A stretch of DNA of 7,347 bases from Pseudomonas sp. (GTDB taxonomy: Bacteria; Pseudomonadota; Gammaproteobacteria; Pseudomonadales; Pseudomonadaceae): contig DPSI01000465.1 of assembly GCA_003527165.1 (NCBI GenBank), positions 749-8,095 on the forward strand, given 5' to 3'. A model generated the notes under the pieces. It was not told where the DNA came from and ran no database searches. It was given only the letters and a program-made list of their open reading frames with translations. The translations under genes and the position numbers were made by a program. Shown one piece after another: positions 1 to 6,720 of this stretch (positions within the stretch are counted from its first letter, which is position 1; each line of letters opens with the position of its first letter).

Positions 1-684
1 GTCGATGCCGATGGGGAAGACCCCGCATTGAACCCGACGGCCGAAGGCCTCGAGCACATGGTCGGGCGACACCCGTCCCCGCGCCTCGACCTCGACGTAG
101 CGCTCGAACAGGCCGAGCCATTCATGGGTATGGAAGCCGATCAGGTCGAAATAGAACATCGACTCCACCAGCCGGCGATGATGCGGCAGCGTCACCAGCA
201 GCTGACGCGCCGGCCAGGGCGTGTGCAGGAAGAAGCCGATGCGGTTGCGCACGCCCAGCTGGCGGCAGGCTTCGGCGAAAGGGATCAGGTGGTAGTCGTG
301 GATCCAGATGATGTCGTCGGGTTTGAGCAACGGCTTGAGCTTCTCCGCCAGCATGGCGTTGACCCGTCTGTATCCTTCATATTCCTGACGGTTGTAGCGG
401 GCAAGATCGATGCGGTAGTGAAAGATCGGCCAAAGCGTGGCGTTGGAAAAGCCGCGGTAATACTGGTCGTAGTCCTGCTTGGTCAGCCCGAGAGTCACAT
501 AGGTGATGTTGCCGATGGTCTCAGTATTGGTATGCGGGGTGCTGCTTACGTCGCCGCTCCAGCCAAACCAGATCCCTCCGGCCTGGCGCAACGCGTCATA
601 GACGCCAACTGCAAGCCCGCCAGCAGCGACCTTCCCCGCCTTGATCGGCGCTACTCGGTTGGAAACCACTACTAGTCGGCTCAT
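1..684 (-). CDS. otsA: Trehalose-6-phosphate synthase OtsA (partial, N-terminal 228 residues)
   Basis: Transfers glucose from UDP-glucose to glucose-6-phosphate to give trehalose-6-phosphate, the first step of cytosolic trehalose synthesis (GT20 family). The frame opens with MSRLVVVSNRVAP, nearly the same as E. coli OtsA. Seen in order: the GGLAVG loop (residues 22-27), FGWSG (40-44), Tyr76 and Trp85 in YYRGFSNATLWP, Asp130 in WIHDYH, and His154 in FFLHTPWP. These positions coincide with E. coli numbering for the glucose-6-phosphate site. The frame is open at the left edge, ending at PIGID, so about half of a roughly 470-residue enzyme is present; the C-terminal UDP-glucose-binding Rossmann domain is outside. 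The ATG lies 13 bases after the otsB stop with only a weak Shine-Dalgarno, which suggests translational coupling to otsB. No frameshift is visible. Identity is secure. Confidence 0.97.
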   Translation of the reverse strand, partial: MSRLVVVSNRVAPIKAGKVAAGGLAVGVYDALRQAGGIWFGWSGDVSSTPHTNTETIGNITYVTLGLTKQDYDQYYRGFSNATLWPIFHYRIDLARYNRQEYEGYRRVNAMLAEKLKPLLKPDDIIWIHDYHLIPFAEACRQLGVRNRIGFFLHTPWPARQLLVTLPHHRRLVESMFYFDLIGFHTHEWLGLFERYVEVEARGRVSPDHVLEAFGRRVQCGVFPIGID

Positions 685-697
685 GGTCGTTCTCGCT

Positions 698-1474
698 TCA
701 GTCTAGTTTTATTGGATTTTCCGGCTGCTCCGACAGGGCGCTGAGCAGGCTTTCGAGCCAGGCGCCGACGGCTTCCACCGAGTCCAGACGCTGCGTGGCT
801 TCGGTCGGGCCGGTACCGACTTTGATGGTCAACCCGCCCAGCTCGTTGACAACCTTGAAGCCCGCTTCATCAGTCAGATCGTCGCCAACGAACACAGGCA
901 GCCGCCCCTTGAACGGAGCCTCCTGCATGAAGGTGCGGATCACCTCGCCCTTGCTGGCACCGCGCGGTTTGAGTTTGAACACGCATTTGCCCGGCTGCAG
1001 AGTCAGCACGTCGCCGTAGCGCTCGACAAAGCCTTCAGCCAGGGTGCGGGCAGTCTCCTCCAGATCGGGGGCGAGGCGGAAATGCAGGGCGAATGCGACG
1101 GTCTTGTTCTCCAGCGAAAGACCTGGATGTTGCGCACAGGCTTGCGCAAGCTCCTGCTGGATGGTGCCGAAAAGCTCCCTGTCGAGGGCCAGGCTCTGCA
1201 TCTCACCTTCGCTGGTGCGGCGCTCGGCGCCGTGCACGCCGGCAGCTGGAAGACACAACGGCGAGAGCAAGTCATCGAGCTGGCTGAGGGGCCGTCCGGA
1301 GATGACCGCTACGGGAATCTCGCTGACGTGCAGGTGTTCGAGCGCCACCAGCGAGCGCGGTGGGATGAAAACGAGTTCAGGACGAGGCTGTATCTCTGCC
1401 AGCGTGCCGTCAACGTCGAAGAAAAAAGCGCAGCGCCGGACCTCTAGCCCGGGTCGGTCATTTGGTTTGTTCAT
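698..1474 (-). CDS. otsB: Trehalose-6-phosphate phosphatase OtsB
   Basis: HAD-superfamily phosphatase that converts trehalose-6-phosphate to trehalose in the cytosol, the second step of the OtsAB osmoprotectant pathway. With the start at 1474 the protein has 258 residues. Motif I is FFDVDGTL, with nucleophile Asp20 and acid/base Asp22; motif II is ISGRP (58-62); the conserved GVHGAERR is at 79-86; motif III is KPRGASKG with Lys175; motif IV is GDDLTDE (197-203). The frame can be read upstream to an ATG at 1570. I prefer 1474 because it places DVDGT at the same distance from the N-terminus as in E. coli OtsB and because the extra 32 residues fall in repeat-rich, apparently regulatory DNA. The start context is odd: AAGGAG (1476-1481) lies only 1 base from the ATG and a second GGAG (1486-1489) lies 11 bases away. 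First gene of an otsB-otsA operon, the same order as in E. coli. Confidence 0.95.
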   Translation of the reverse strand: MNKPNDRPGLEVRRCAFFFDVDGTLAEIQPRPELVFIPPRSLVALEHLHVSEIPVAVISGRPLSQLDDLLSPLCLPAAGVHGAERRTSEGEMQSLALDRELFGTIQQELAQACAQHPGLSLENKTVAFALHFRLAPDLEETARTLAEGFVERYGDVLTLQPGKCVFKLKPRGASKGEVIRTFMQEAPFKGRLPVFVGDDLTDEAGFKVVNELGGLTIKVGTGPTEATQRLDSVEAVGAWLESLLSALSEQPENPIKLD

Positions 1475-1518
1475 GCTCCTTGAGACTCCGGATCGTCGAC
1501 GGTGGTTCGCGCTTTTTG

Positions 1519-1559
1519 TAGCACCACAAGTGCTAGAGGCTAACAAGTGGTCCCTAGCA
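1519..1559. promoter_or_regulatory. Operator-like repeat cluster upstream of otsB
   Basis: This lies in the 185-base divergent gap between otsB and the acidic protein gene. TAGCAC (1519-1524) and GTGCTA (1530-1535) form a perfect 6-base dyad with a 5-base spacer. The half-site recurs as TAGCA at 1555-1559. The heptamer ACAAGTG occurs twice, at 1526-1532 and 1543-1549, exactly 17 bases apart. No T-run follows the dyad on the minus strand, so it is not a terminator of a minus-strand gene. A DNA-binding site controlling otsBA, the divergent gene or both is an inference; I recognise no specific regulator. Confidence 0.35.
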
Positions 1560-1622
1560 GCTTGGTTCATAAAGCCCGAACCGGCCAGCGGTCAGCCTGA
1601 ATCTTCGCATCGCCACCGGGTC

Positions 1623-1658
1623 ACAACCTGCAAGACCGCAGCTCACGCAGGAGGTTGT
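1623..1658 (+). promoter_or_regulatory. Possible Shine-Dalgarno-masking hairpin before the acidic protein gene
   Basis: ACAACCT (1623-1629) is a perfect 7-base inverted complement of AGGTTGT (1652-1658). The right arm includes the last bases of the strong Shine-Dalgarno AGGAGG (1649-1654), which sits 5 bases before the ATG at 1660. If the transcript starts upstream of 1623, this pairing with a 22-base loop could limit ribosome access. The stem is short and could be chance. Confidence 0.3.
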
Positions 1659-1659
1659 C

Positions 1660-2202
1660 ATGAACGATCGCAAGCCCTATACACCCACGGAAATCGACGA
1701 CACCGAAGACCGCATGGGCTCGATGGAGCAGCTCGATTTCGACCAGCATCGCGACGACCGTAAGGGCCGTATCGGTGATGAGGTACCGGTCGAAGAAATC
1801 GAGGACCAATTCCCGCCAGAGCGGGTTGCCGAAGCCGGCATGACCACCGGGGAAGTGCCGGACGGCGACACGACCATGGACGATCTCGCACCGGAAACAC
1901 TGATCCAGGAGGACGGCTCGCGCTCGCCGCACGAGCGCGGTCATGGCGGCCCGGCCGATCAGGATCTGAGCGAAGTTTCTGAGCATCGCATCGGCGCCGA
2001 TGTCGATCTCGACGAAGCGGAAGAAGCGCGCTATGACCCGCTGGGCGGCAAGCCGTGGGACGGCCCAGCGAAAGGCGACCCGGATACCGGGCTCAGTGGC
2101 GGCGATGCCGTGCTGCACGAGAATGACGATGTGATGGACGACAACGAACTCGAAGGAGACGCACCGCTGGATTCTGGGCGGGACAAGGCGCCGGGCCAAT
2201 AA
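1660..2202 (+). CDS. Highly acidic, probably disordered protein of unknown function
   Basis: A 180-residue protein with 32 Asp and 21 Glu against 16 Lys/Arg, about 29% acidic and near -37 net charge. It has no Cys, one Trp (KPWDG) and no hydrophobic segment long enough for a membrane span or signal peptide. It opens with MNDRKPYTPTEIDDTEDRMG, the part most likely to be conserved. From memory, Pseudomonas relatives with this opening are often labelled 'phosphotransferase system HPr-related' or 'serine kinase/phosphatase', but I see no HPr, kinase or phosphatase motif, so I would not transfer those names. Translation is supported by a perfect AGGAGG 5 bases before the ATG. It is divergent from otsBA and shares a control region with it, which allows but does not prove a stress-related role. 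A long reading frame on the opposite strand here looks like a high-GC shadow. Confidence 0.8.
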   Translation: MNDRKPYTPTEIDDTEDRMGSMEQLDFDQHRDDRKGRIGDEVPVEEIEDQFPPERVAEAGMTTGEVPDGDTTMDDLAPETLIQEDGSRSPHERGHGGPADQDLSEVSEHRIGADVDLDEAEEARYDPLGGKPWDGPAKGDPDTGLSGGDAVLHENDDVMDDNELEGDAPLDSGRDKAPGQ

Positions 2203-2216
2203 CGTCACGGCCCTTT
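2193..2216 (+). terminator. Weak rho-independent terminator candidate after the acidic protein gene
   Basis: GGGCC (2193-2197) can pair with GGCCC (2209-2213) around an 11-base loop that contains the TAA stop codon, followed by TTTCTT (2214-2219). The position is right for a terminator, but the stem has only 5 pairs and the T-tract is interrupted, so confidence is low. Confidence 0.3.
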
Positions 2217-2253
2217 CTTGGTAGCTTGAGTTCAGCGAACCCATCAACGGTCC

Positions 2254-2319
2254 GCCCCGGTTTTTCGCAGCGCCGGCCGAGGCTCGGCTCTGAGGCATTG
2301 TTACGAGGCGCACCGGGGC
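2254..2319. other. Nested inverted repeat in the convergent gap
   Basis: Three perfect arm pairs are nested: GCCCCGG (2254-2260) with CCGGGGC (2313-2319), GCGCC (2270-2274) with GGCGC (2307-2311), and GCCGA (2276-2280) with TCGGC (2284-2288). It lies between the ends of the acidic protein gene and rimI, where a bidirectional stop signal is expected, but no T-run borders the outer stem on either strand. It could be a structured 3' end protecting mRNA, a repetitive extragenic palindrome, or a chance effect of high GC. Confidence 0.35.
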
Positions 2320-2346
2320 ATGGAGGGCGACATTCGGCTTGAGCGG

Positions 2347-2799
2347 TCAGTCCAACAGCGTACAGGCCATAACCAACGCGTCCTCACGGCCATCGGCGGA
2401 GGGGTAATAGGCGCGTCGGCGGCCAACTTCGTTGAAGCCGTAGCGTTCATATAGCCGATAGGCTGACGTGTTGCTGGCTCGCACTTCGAGGAAGCACTCG
2501 CGCCCGCCCCGCTCAGTCGCCCGCTGCATCAAGTGCTCGAGCAGTCGCAACCCCAGACCGCGCCCCTGGCTCTGCGGCTTAACGGTGATGTTCAGCAGGT
2601 GCGCCTCGTCGATGATGACGTTGATCACGCCATGCCCGACCTGCTGCTCTCCTTCGAACATGACCCAGCATTCGTAGGCGGTCAGAGCGTCGGTGAATAT
2701 CCCCCGAGTCCAGGGATGGCTGAAGGCGGCGTATTCGATTTTAAGGACCGTTTCGAGATCCGTCGCCGTCATGGGACGAAAGCTGACTGCATCACTCAT
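2347..2799 (-). CDS. rimI: Ribosomal protein S18-alanine N-acetyltransferase RimI
   Basis: A GNAT-family enzyme that uses acetyl-CoA to acetylate the N-terminal alanine of ribosomal protein S18 in the cytoplasm. At 150 residues it has the usual RimI length. Visible features are FRPMTATDLETVLKIE at the N-terminus, HPWTRGIF (28-35), the strand HLLNITVKP (67-75), the acetyl-CoA pyrophosphate loop QSQGRGLG (76-83), FLEVRASN with Glu105 as the likely catalytic base, and the C-terminal SAYRLYERYGF with Tyr114/Tyr117 near the expected general acid. LNITV, LEVRASN and the tyrosine-rich helix favour RimI over other GNATs. The start lies 10 bases after the holD stop, with a GAGTAG-like Shine-Dalgarno, so the two are probably cotranscribed and coupled. 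holD-rimI is also an E. coli gene pair, which supports both names. Confidence 0.92.
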   Translation of the reverse strand: MSDAVSFRPMTATDLETVLKIEYAAFSHPWTRGIFTDALTAYECWVMFEGEQQVGHGVINVIIDEAHLLNITVKPQSQGRGLGLRLLEHLMQRATERGGRECFLEVRASNTSAYRLYERYGFNEVGRRRAYYPSADGREDALVMACTLLD

Positions 2800-2809
2800 G
2801 AAGCACTAC

Positions 2810-3634
2810 TCATAAACCAGTAACCCAACGCGACATGCTGCGACGCATCGCCTTCCACAACTCGGCCTTGCTGCCAGGCTGCTCCATTAACCGTTCAAGC
2901 CCAGGCATGGCGAGGGCATGGCCGATGCCGTCGATATGCAGCTCGCGGTAGCAGGCGTCCGCCTCCGCTTCGCCGGCAAAACGCAAGGCTGGCGAGCCGA
3001 TCAGCCAGAGGCAGGCACAGCCCAATTCTTCAAGCTCGGCGGCGACCACGCCCTGCACGTAATCGCGCGCGGCTTCGGCCCCCTGGTCAAGACTACCGCG
3101 ATGCAGCAGCGGCCAACGGATCGGCTCACCGTCACCGACCTGCTGCGGCTTGTCCGGTAGCTTCGCGGCGCGCAGCAGATCCTTAAGCAGGATATAAGCC
3201 GGGTCGCGGCTCTGGAAGGACTCGCCCGTGGGCAGCTCGACGAGCAGCAGCACGTTACCTGCACGCAGGAGCTGCAAGGCGAAGCGAGGTGGCGGCACGG
3301 CCGTTTTCTGCTCAACAACGGTCGCCTTCGCGTCGCTGGCTTTCGCCGCTTTTCTCGGTTCCGGCATGGCGATGCGTGGCATCACCGCGCGAACCGCATC
3401 TGCCGCAGGACTCGCCGTGGCAGCGGGTATCGCGGCTACCGGCTTCGGCACCGAGGGCGCCGGCTGCGCGGCTGGCCGGTCGAGTTCGATGGCTGGAGCA
3501 GGCTCCGGTTCAGGCTCGACGAATTGCAGCAGCTCGGGCCGGGAAGGCGCGGCGAAGGGCAGCTCGGTTCGCGGCAACCAGGTGGTGATCTGCATGGCGT
3601 CGAGAAAAGCCCGACGCCGACTTTCGGTAATCAA
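2810..3634 (-). CDS. holD: DNA polymerase III psi subunit HolD, long pseudomonad type
   Basis: Psi links the clamp loader (tau/gamma) to chi and through it to SSB in the replicase. The protein has 274 residues, about twice E. coli psi. The N-terminus resembles E. coli psi: an RRR/SRR cluster (6-8), then MQITTWLPR (14-22) against LGITQWSLR. Residues about 40-115 are a Pro/Ala/Glu-rich, probably disordered insert (EPEPEPAPA at 41-49). The region about 117-265 is globular: [19 protein letters not shown] against [21 protein letters not shown], and a closing [10 protein letters not shown] against RAALWQQI. The pseudomonad psi was described as cryptic because its sequence match is weak. The start is TTG at 3634, overlapping the leuA stop by 4 bases, with AGGTGG 7 bases upstream; an internal ATG at codon 14 would remove the conserved N-terminus. 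Position directly before rimI, as in E. coli, strengthens the call. Confidence 0.82.
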   Translation of the reverse strand: MITESRRRAFLDAMQITTWLPRTELPFAAPSRPELLQFVEPEPEPAPAIELDRPAAQPAPSVPKPVAAIPAATASPAADAVRAVMPRIAMPEPRKAAKASDAKATVVEQKTAVPPPRFALQLLRAGNVLLLVELPTGESFQSRDPAYILLKDLLRAAKLPDKPQQVGDGEPIRWPLLHRGSLDQGAEAARDYVQGVVAAELEELGCACLWLIGSPALRFAGEAEADACYRELHIDGIGHALAMPGLERLMEQPGSKAELWKAMRRSMSRWVTGL

Positions 3635-5178
3635 ACCCCAGCCACCTGCGGATGCGCCTTGGCGCCGACCTGCATCAGGTTCAGCGCATTCAGGTAAGCC
3701 TTGGCCGACGCCACGACGATATCGGTATCGGCGCCGTTGCCATTGACGATGCGCCCACCCTTTTCCAACCGCACCGTGACCTCGCCCTGCGAGTCGGTAC
3801 CCTCGGTGATGGCATTGACCGAATAGAGCTGCAGCGTGGCGCCTGAGTTGGCCACCGACTCGATGGCCTTGAAGGTCGCATCCACCGGCCCTGAGCCTTG
3901 CCCAGAGGCAGGCAGTTCACTGCCATCCACGCTCAGCACGAGCTTCGCGTCCGGCACCTCGCCGGTCTTGCTCGCCACTTCAAGCGTCACCAGCTTGAAA
4001 TGCTCTTGCAGATCCTCAGCGAGCGTGTCGGAAACGAGCGCCTGCAGATCCTCGTCGAAGATTTCGTGCTTCTTGTCAGCCAGCGCCTTGAAGCGGGCAA
4101 AGGCGGCGTTCAGTTCGCCCTCGCCAGGCAGGACGATGCCCAGTTCCTCGAGCCGTGAACGAAATGCGGCACGCCCGGAGTGCTTGCCCATGACCATCTT
4201 GTTGGCATTCCAGCCCACCGATTGCGCGGACATGATTTCGTAGGTTTCGCGGTGCTTGAGCACGCCGTCCTGATGGATGCCGGATTCGTGGGCGAAAGCA
4301 TTGGCGCCGACGATTGCCTTGTTTGGCTGCACCGGGAAACCGGTGACGCTCGAGACCAGCCGCGAGGCGCTGAGGATGTGCTCGGTCTCGATGCGGGTGT
4401 GCACGCCGAGCAGGTCCTGGCGGGTCTTGATTGCCATGACGATTTCTTCCAGCGCGGCATTGCCGGCGCGCTCGCCAAGACCGTTGATGGTGCATTCGAC
4501 CTGTCTTGCGCCCGCAACGACGGCCGCCAGCGAGTTGGCGACGGCCAGGCCCAGATCGTTGTGGCAGTGCACGGAGAACACGGCCTTGTCGGCGTTGGGA
4601 ATGCGCTCGAGCAGCTGGCGAATGGTGTCGGCGTACTGATGTGGAATGGCATAGCCGACCGTATCCGGGATGTTGATGGTGCGCGCGCCGGCATCGATCG
4701 CCGCTTCGATGATGCCGCAAAGAAAATCGATCTCCGAACGCCCGGCGTCCTCACAGGAAAACTCCACGTCCGCGCAGAGGTTGCGAGCCTTGGTCACGGC
4801 GCGCACGGCCTGCTCGACCACCTGGTCCGGCTGCATGCGCAGCTTGTATTGCATATGGATCGGGCTGGTGGCGATGAAGGTATGAATGCGCCCGGAGTTG
4901 GCACCAGCCAGCGCCTCAGCGGCCCGCTCGATATCGGCGTCGACTGCACGGGCCAGGCTGCATACGGTGCTGTCCTTGATGTGGTCGGCCACCGCTTTGA
5001 CGGCGGCGAAATCGCCCGGACTGGCAATGGCGAAGCCGGCTTCGATCACGTCCACCTTCAGCCGCTCGAGAGTCTTGGCGATGCGCAGCTTTTCTTCGCC
5101 AGTCATGGAGGCGCCGGGGCTCTGTTCGCCGTCTCGCAGGGTGGTGTCGAAAATGATGACGCGGTCGTTGCTGCTCAT
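3631..5178 (-). CDS. leuA: 2-isopropylmalate synthase LeuA
   Basis: Condenses acetyl-CoA with 2-oxoisovalerate to 2-isopropylmalate, the committed, leucine-inhibited step of leucine synthesis. It has 515 residues, close to the E. coli enzyme. The TIM-barrel catalytic domain starts with [13 protein letters not shown] (Asp11, Arg15, Asp16), carries HCHNDLG with metal ligands His204 and His206, and GLGERAGN with Asn240; HESGIHQDG (297-305) and GKHSGRAAF (331-339) follow in the linker domain. Residues about 385-505 form the C-terminal leucine-binding regulatory domain, which is intact and argues for feedback control. The start ATG at 5178 has AAGAGGAG (5185-5192) at good spacing. It is the first gene of leuA-holD-rimI. 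I see no leucine-codon-rich leader peptide upstream. Citramalate or homocitrate synthase is less likely given the close match to E. coli LeuA throughout. Confidence 0.95.
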   Translation of the reverse strand: MSSNDRVIIFDTTLRDGEQSPGASMTGEEKLRIAKTLERLKVDVIEAGFAIASPGDFAAVKAVADHIKDSTVCSLARAVDADIERAAEALAGANSGRIHTFIATSPIHMQYKLRMQPDQVVEQAVRAVTKARNLCADVEFSCEDAGRSEIDFLCGIIEAAIDAGARTINIPDTVGYAIPHQYADTIRQLLERIPNADKAVFSVHCHNDLGLAVANSLAAVVAGARQVECTINGLGERAGNAALEEIVMAIKTRQDLLGVHTRIETEHILSASRLVSSVTGFPVQPNKAIVGANAFAHESGIHQDGVLKHRETYEIMSAQSVGWNANKMVMGKHSGRAAFRSRLEELGIVLPGEGELNAAFARFKALADKKHEIFDEDLQALVSDTLAEDLQEHFKLVTLEVASKTGEVPDAKLVLSVDGSELPASGQGSGPVDATFKAIESVANSGATLQLYSVNAITEGTDSQGEVTVRLEKGGRIVNGNGADTDIVVASAKAYLNALNLMQVGAKAHPQVAGV

Positions 5179-5301
5179 GTCGAACTCCTCTTGGCCAGCC
5201 GTGCGGACTCAGGTGGCGCCTCAAGTGTGAATTGTGGCCGGAAACCAGCAAAGCGGGAAGGCCGAGCGCCTCATTGCGATCATCCAACGATCGGTTTGGG
5301 C

Positions 5302-5330
5302 TGATTTGCACCGGGGTCAGGCAGTACAAT
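5302..5330 (+). promoter_or_regulatory. Weak promoter candidate for mksF
   Basis: The divergent gap between leuA and mksF contains TACAAT (5325-5330), a good sigma70 -10 match 37 bases before the mksF ATG. The hexamer 17 bases upstream, TGATTT (5302-5307), is a poor -35 match, and TTGCAC (5305-5310) is a better sequence but only 14 bases away. The call rests mainly on the -10 box. No clear promoter for leuA was found on the other strand. Confidence 0.25.
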
Positions 5331-5367
5331 TGCCGACTATTTTTTGCAGCCGACAGAACCGATTCAG

Positions 5368-6609
5368 ATGATCGAACCCAAGCGCGTACTGCGTGCCCTC
5401 GCCGAACACTGGACGTTACTCGAGCCGCTGTGCGAGCGCTTCGATGCCGGCACGCTGAGCCTGATCGAACTTCGTCATCAGCTTGCCGCGCAACTGCCGG
5501 AAGGCACGCCCACCGACATCACCGCCCTGCTCGATCAATGGATTCGTCTGGACATCCTAGTCCCGGTGGCGAAAAGCCCGAATCGCTTCGAGCTGAACGC
5601 GCAAATCCATGACTTCCTCGCCTACCTGCGCCGCGAACATCGGCTCGGGCTTTGCCTGGAGATTGAAGCCTACTTGCGTCACCTTGAGCGCCTGGCCGGG
5701 TATATCCAGGATGCCTTCGAGATCCGCGATGGGCAGGACCTCGCCCGCCAGTTGCGCCTGCTCGACATGCGCGTGCGCGATGTGCTGAAGAAGCTCGCCA
5801 ACGACGAGCAGGCGCTGATCGGGGTGGCCGACCGGGCCAAGACCAGCGATCGGCAGATTCCGCTGCGTCAGCGGTATGCGGAAGTCTTGGCGACCTGGGA
5901 TGAATACGTCGAGCCGATGATTCAGCTGGTCTCCGCCGACGGAGCGTTTGAACAAGGCGTCTACCGCGTCGAGCAGGTGCTGATGAAACTGCTCGGCGAG
6001 CAGCAGCGACTGGGCCAGTTGGTGGACGACGACCTGCTGTTACGCACTCATGCACGCATCCTCGAAATGCAGAGCACCGCCCAGTTGACCCTGCGTCACG
6101 CCCGCGAGCTGTTGCTCCCGTTGCGCGAGGAGGCACGCCGACACAACGCAGTGACTCGGGGTGCCGCGCTGGCCCTGTCGGCCATCCGCAAGAAGGGACT
6201 CGATGCGGTGCCGCAGGCCTCACTGCCGCTGTTCACCCGTCCACAGAGCACTTTTCTCGGTTCGGCCAGCCAAGTCGAAGCCTACGTCTACGCCCTGGCC
6301 CGCTTCGAGCCGAAGCCCGCGCAATTCCCCCGCGCCGGCAGCAAGCGCAAGACCGACGCACCGCGTTCGCCGCTGACGGCGCGTGAAATGCTCGATCGCT
6401 GTGAGCAGGCGCTACCGCTGCCTGACCTGATGCAGTGGTTGTTGGAGCAGGAGCCGGAAGGCGCGACCGATGAGCTGCTCTACTGGTTTTCCCGATTGTC
6501 CCGCGATGCGCGCTTCCAACGCGACCGCCTGGAGCGGCGCGAGTACCTGACGCGCGAGCATCAGGTCAGTCTCAGCTCCTTCGCATTGCTGACCAATGCC
6601 AATGCGTGA
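5368..6609 (+). CDS. mksF: Condensin kleisin subunit MksF (JetA-like)
   Basis: The kleisin of the MksBEF SMC complex. It bridges the MksB heads, binds MksE, and acts on the nucleoid in chromosome organisation. With the ATG at 5368 the protein has 413 residues, beginning MIEPKRVLRALAEHW. A TTG at 5344 would add 8 residues but has no better ribosome site; neither start has a strong Shine-Dalgarno. The N-terminal part (about 1-90) looks like a winged-helix domain. A long helical region follows, rich in Leu, Arg and Glu (for example QLRLLDMRVRDVLKKL), as expected of the kleisin neck-binding and middle segments. A Lys/Arg/Pro-rich linker lies near residues 325-345, and a C-terminal helical/winged-helix segment ends at FALLTNANA. 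The call rests on overall resemblance to the Pseudomonas protein and on the following mksE. Mks kleisins are homologues of Wadjet JetA; no defence gene is visible here. Confidence 0.85.
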   Translation: MIEPKRVLRALAEHWTLLEPLCERFDAGTLSLIELRHQLAAQLPEGTPTDITALLDQWIRLDILVPVAKSPNRFELNAQIHDFLAYLRREHRLGLCLEIEAYLRHLERLAGYIQDAFEIRDGQDLARQLRLLDMRVRDVLKKLANDEQALIGVADRAKTSDRQIPLRQRYAEVLATWDEYVEPMIQLVSADGAFEQGVYRVEQVLMKLLGEQQRLGQLVDDDLLLRTHARILEMQSTAQLTLRHARELLLPLREEARRHNAVTRGAALALSAIRKKGLDAVPQASLPLFTRPQSTFLGSASQVEAYVYALARFEPKPAQFPRAGSKRKTDAPRSPLTAREMLDRCEQALPLPDLMQWLLEQEPEGATDELLYWFSRLSRDARFQRDRLERREYLTREHQVSLSSFALLTNANA

Positions 6610-6667
6610 ACCCTACGTAAAGTCGACAACGGGAAGCTTGTCCACCAGTCACCCGTCCGAACGCCCA

Positions 6668-6696
6668 GGGGGAAAAGGCATTGCCGTTTTCCACCC
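6668..6696 (+). other. Stem-loop in the mksF-mksE intergenic region
   Basis: GGGGGAAAAGGC (6668-6679) pairs with the segment 6683-6696 around the loop ATT. This gives 12 base pairs with two single-base bulges (G6686 and A6693). It ends 24 bases before the mksE ATG within a 111-base gap, which is long for genes of one complex. There is no T-run after the full stem, so a standard terminator is unlikely. An mRNA-processing or stability element that sets the MksF:MksE ratio is an inference. Confidence 0.45.
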
Positions 6697-6720
6697 TACG
6701 ATTGCCTGTGAGCGACCTAT

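Noticed and set aside
28..675. 215-codon plus-strand reading frame opposite otsA
   Set aside because: It is fully antisense to an OtsA frame that matches E. coli residue by residue at the active-site positions.
1475..1570. Upstream extension of otsB to the ATG at 1570
   Set aside because: It adds 32 residues without family similarity, has no Shine-Dalgarno and covers the repeat cluster; the start at 1474 aligns with E. coli OtsB.
1621..2313. 230-codon minus-strand reading frame opposite the acidic protein gene
   Set aside because: The plus-strand frame has a perfect AGGAGG and a recognisable N-terminus; the minus frame has neither and spans the convergent gap.
5219..5281. Leader-peptide attenuator for leuA (short minus-strand frame of 20 codons upstream)
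   Set aside because: The frame has only one leucine codon, no clear Shine-Dalgarno and no following terminator/antiterminator pair, so leucine attenuation is not supported.
4180..5304. 374-codon plus-strand reading frame opposite leuA
   Set aside because: It lies antisense to a fully conserved LeuA, shows no recognisable domain and is the kind of stop-poor frame that high-GC third positions create.
6610..6720. mksF C-terminus continuing by frameshift into the gap before mksE
   Set aside because: MksF already ends in a plausible C-terminal domain, and the gap is better explained by a stable stem-loop; no conserved-looking peptide was found in the other frames.
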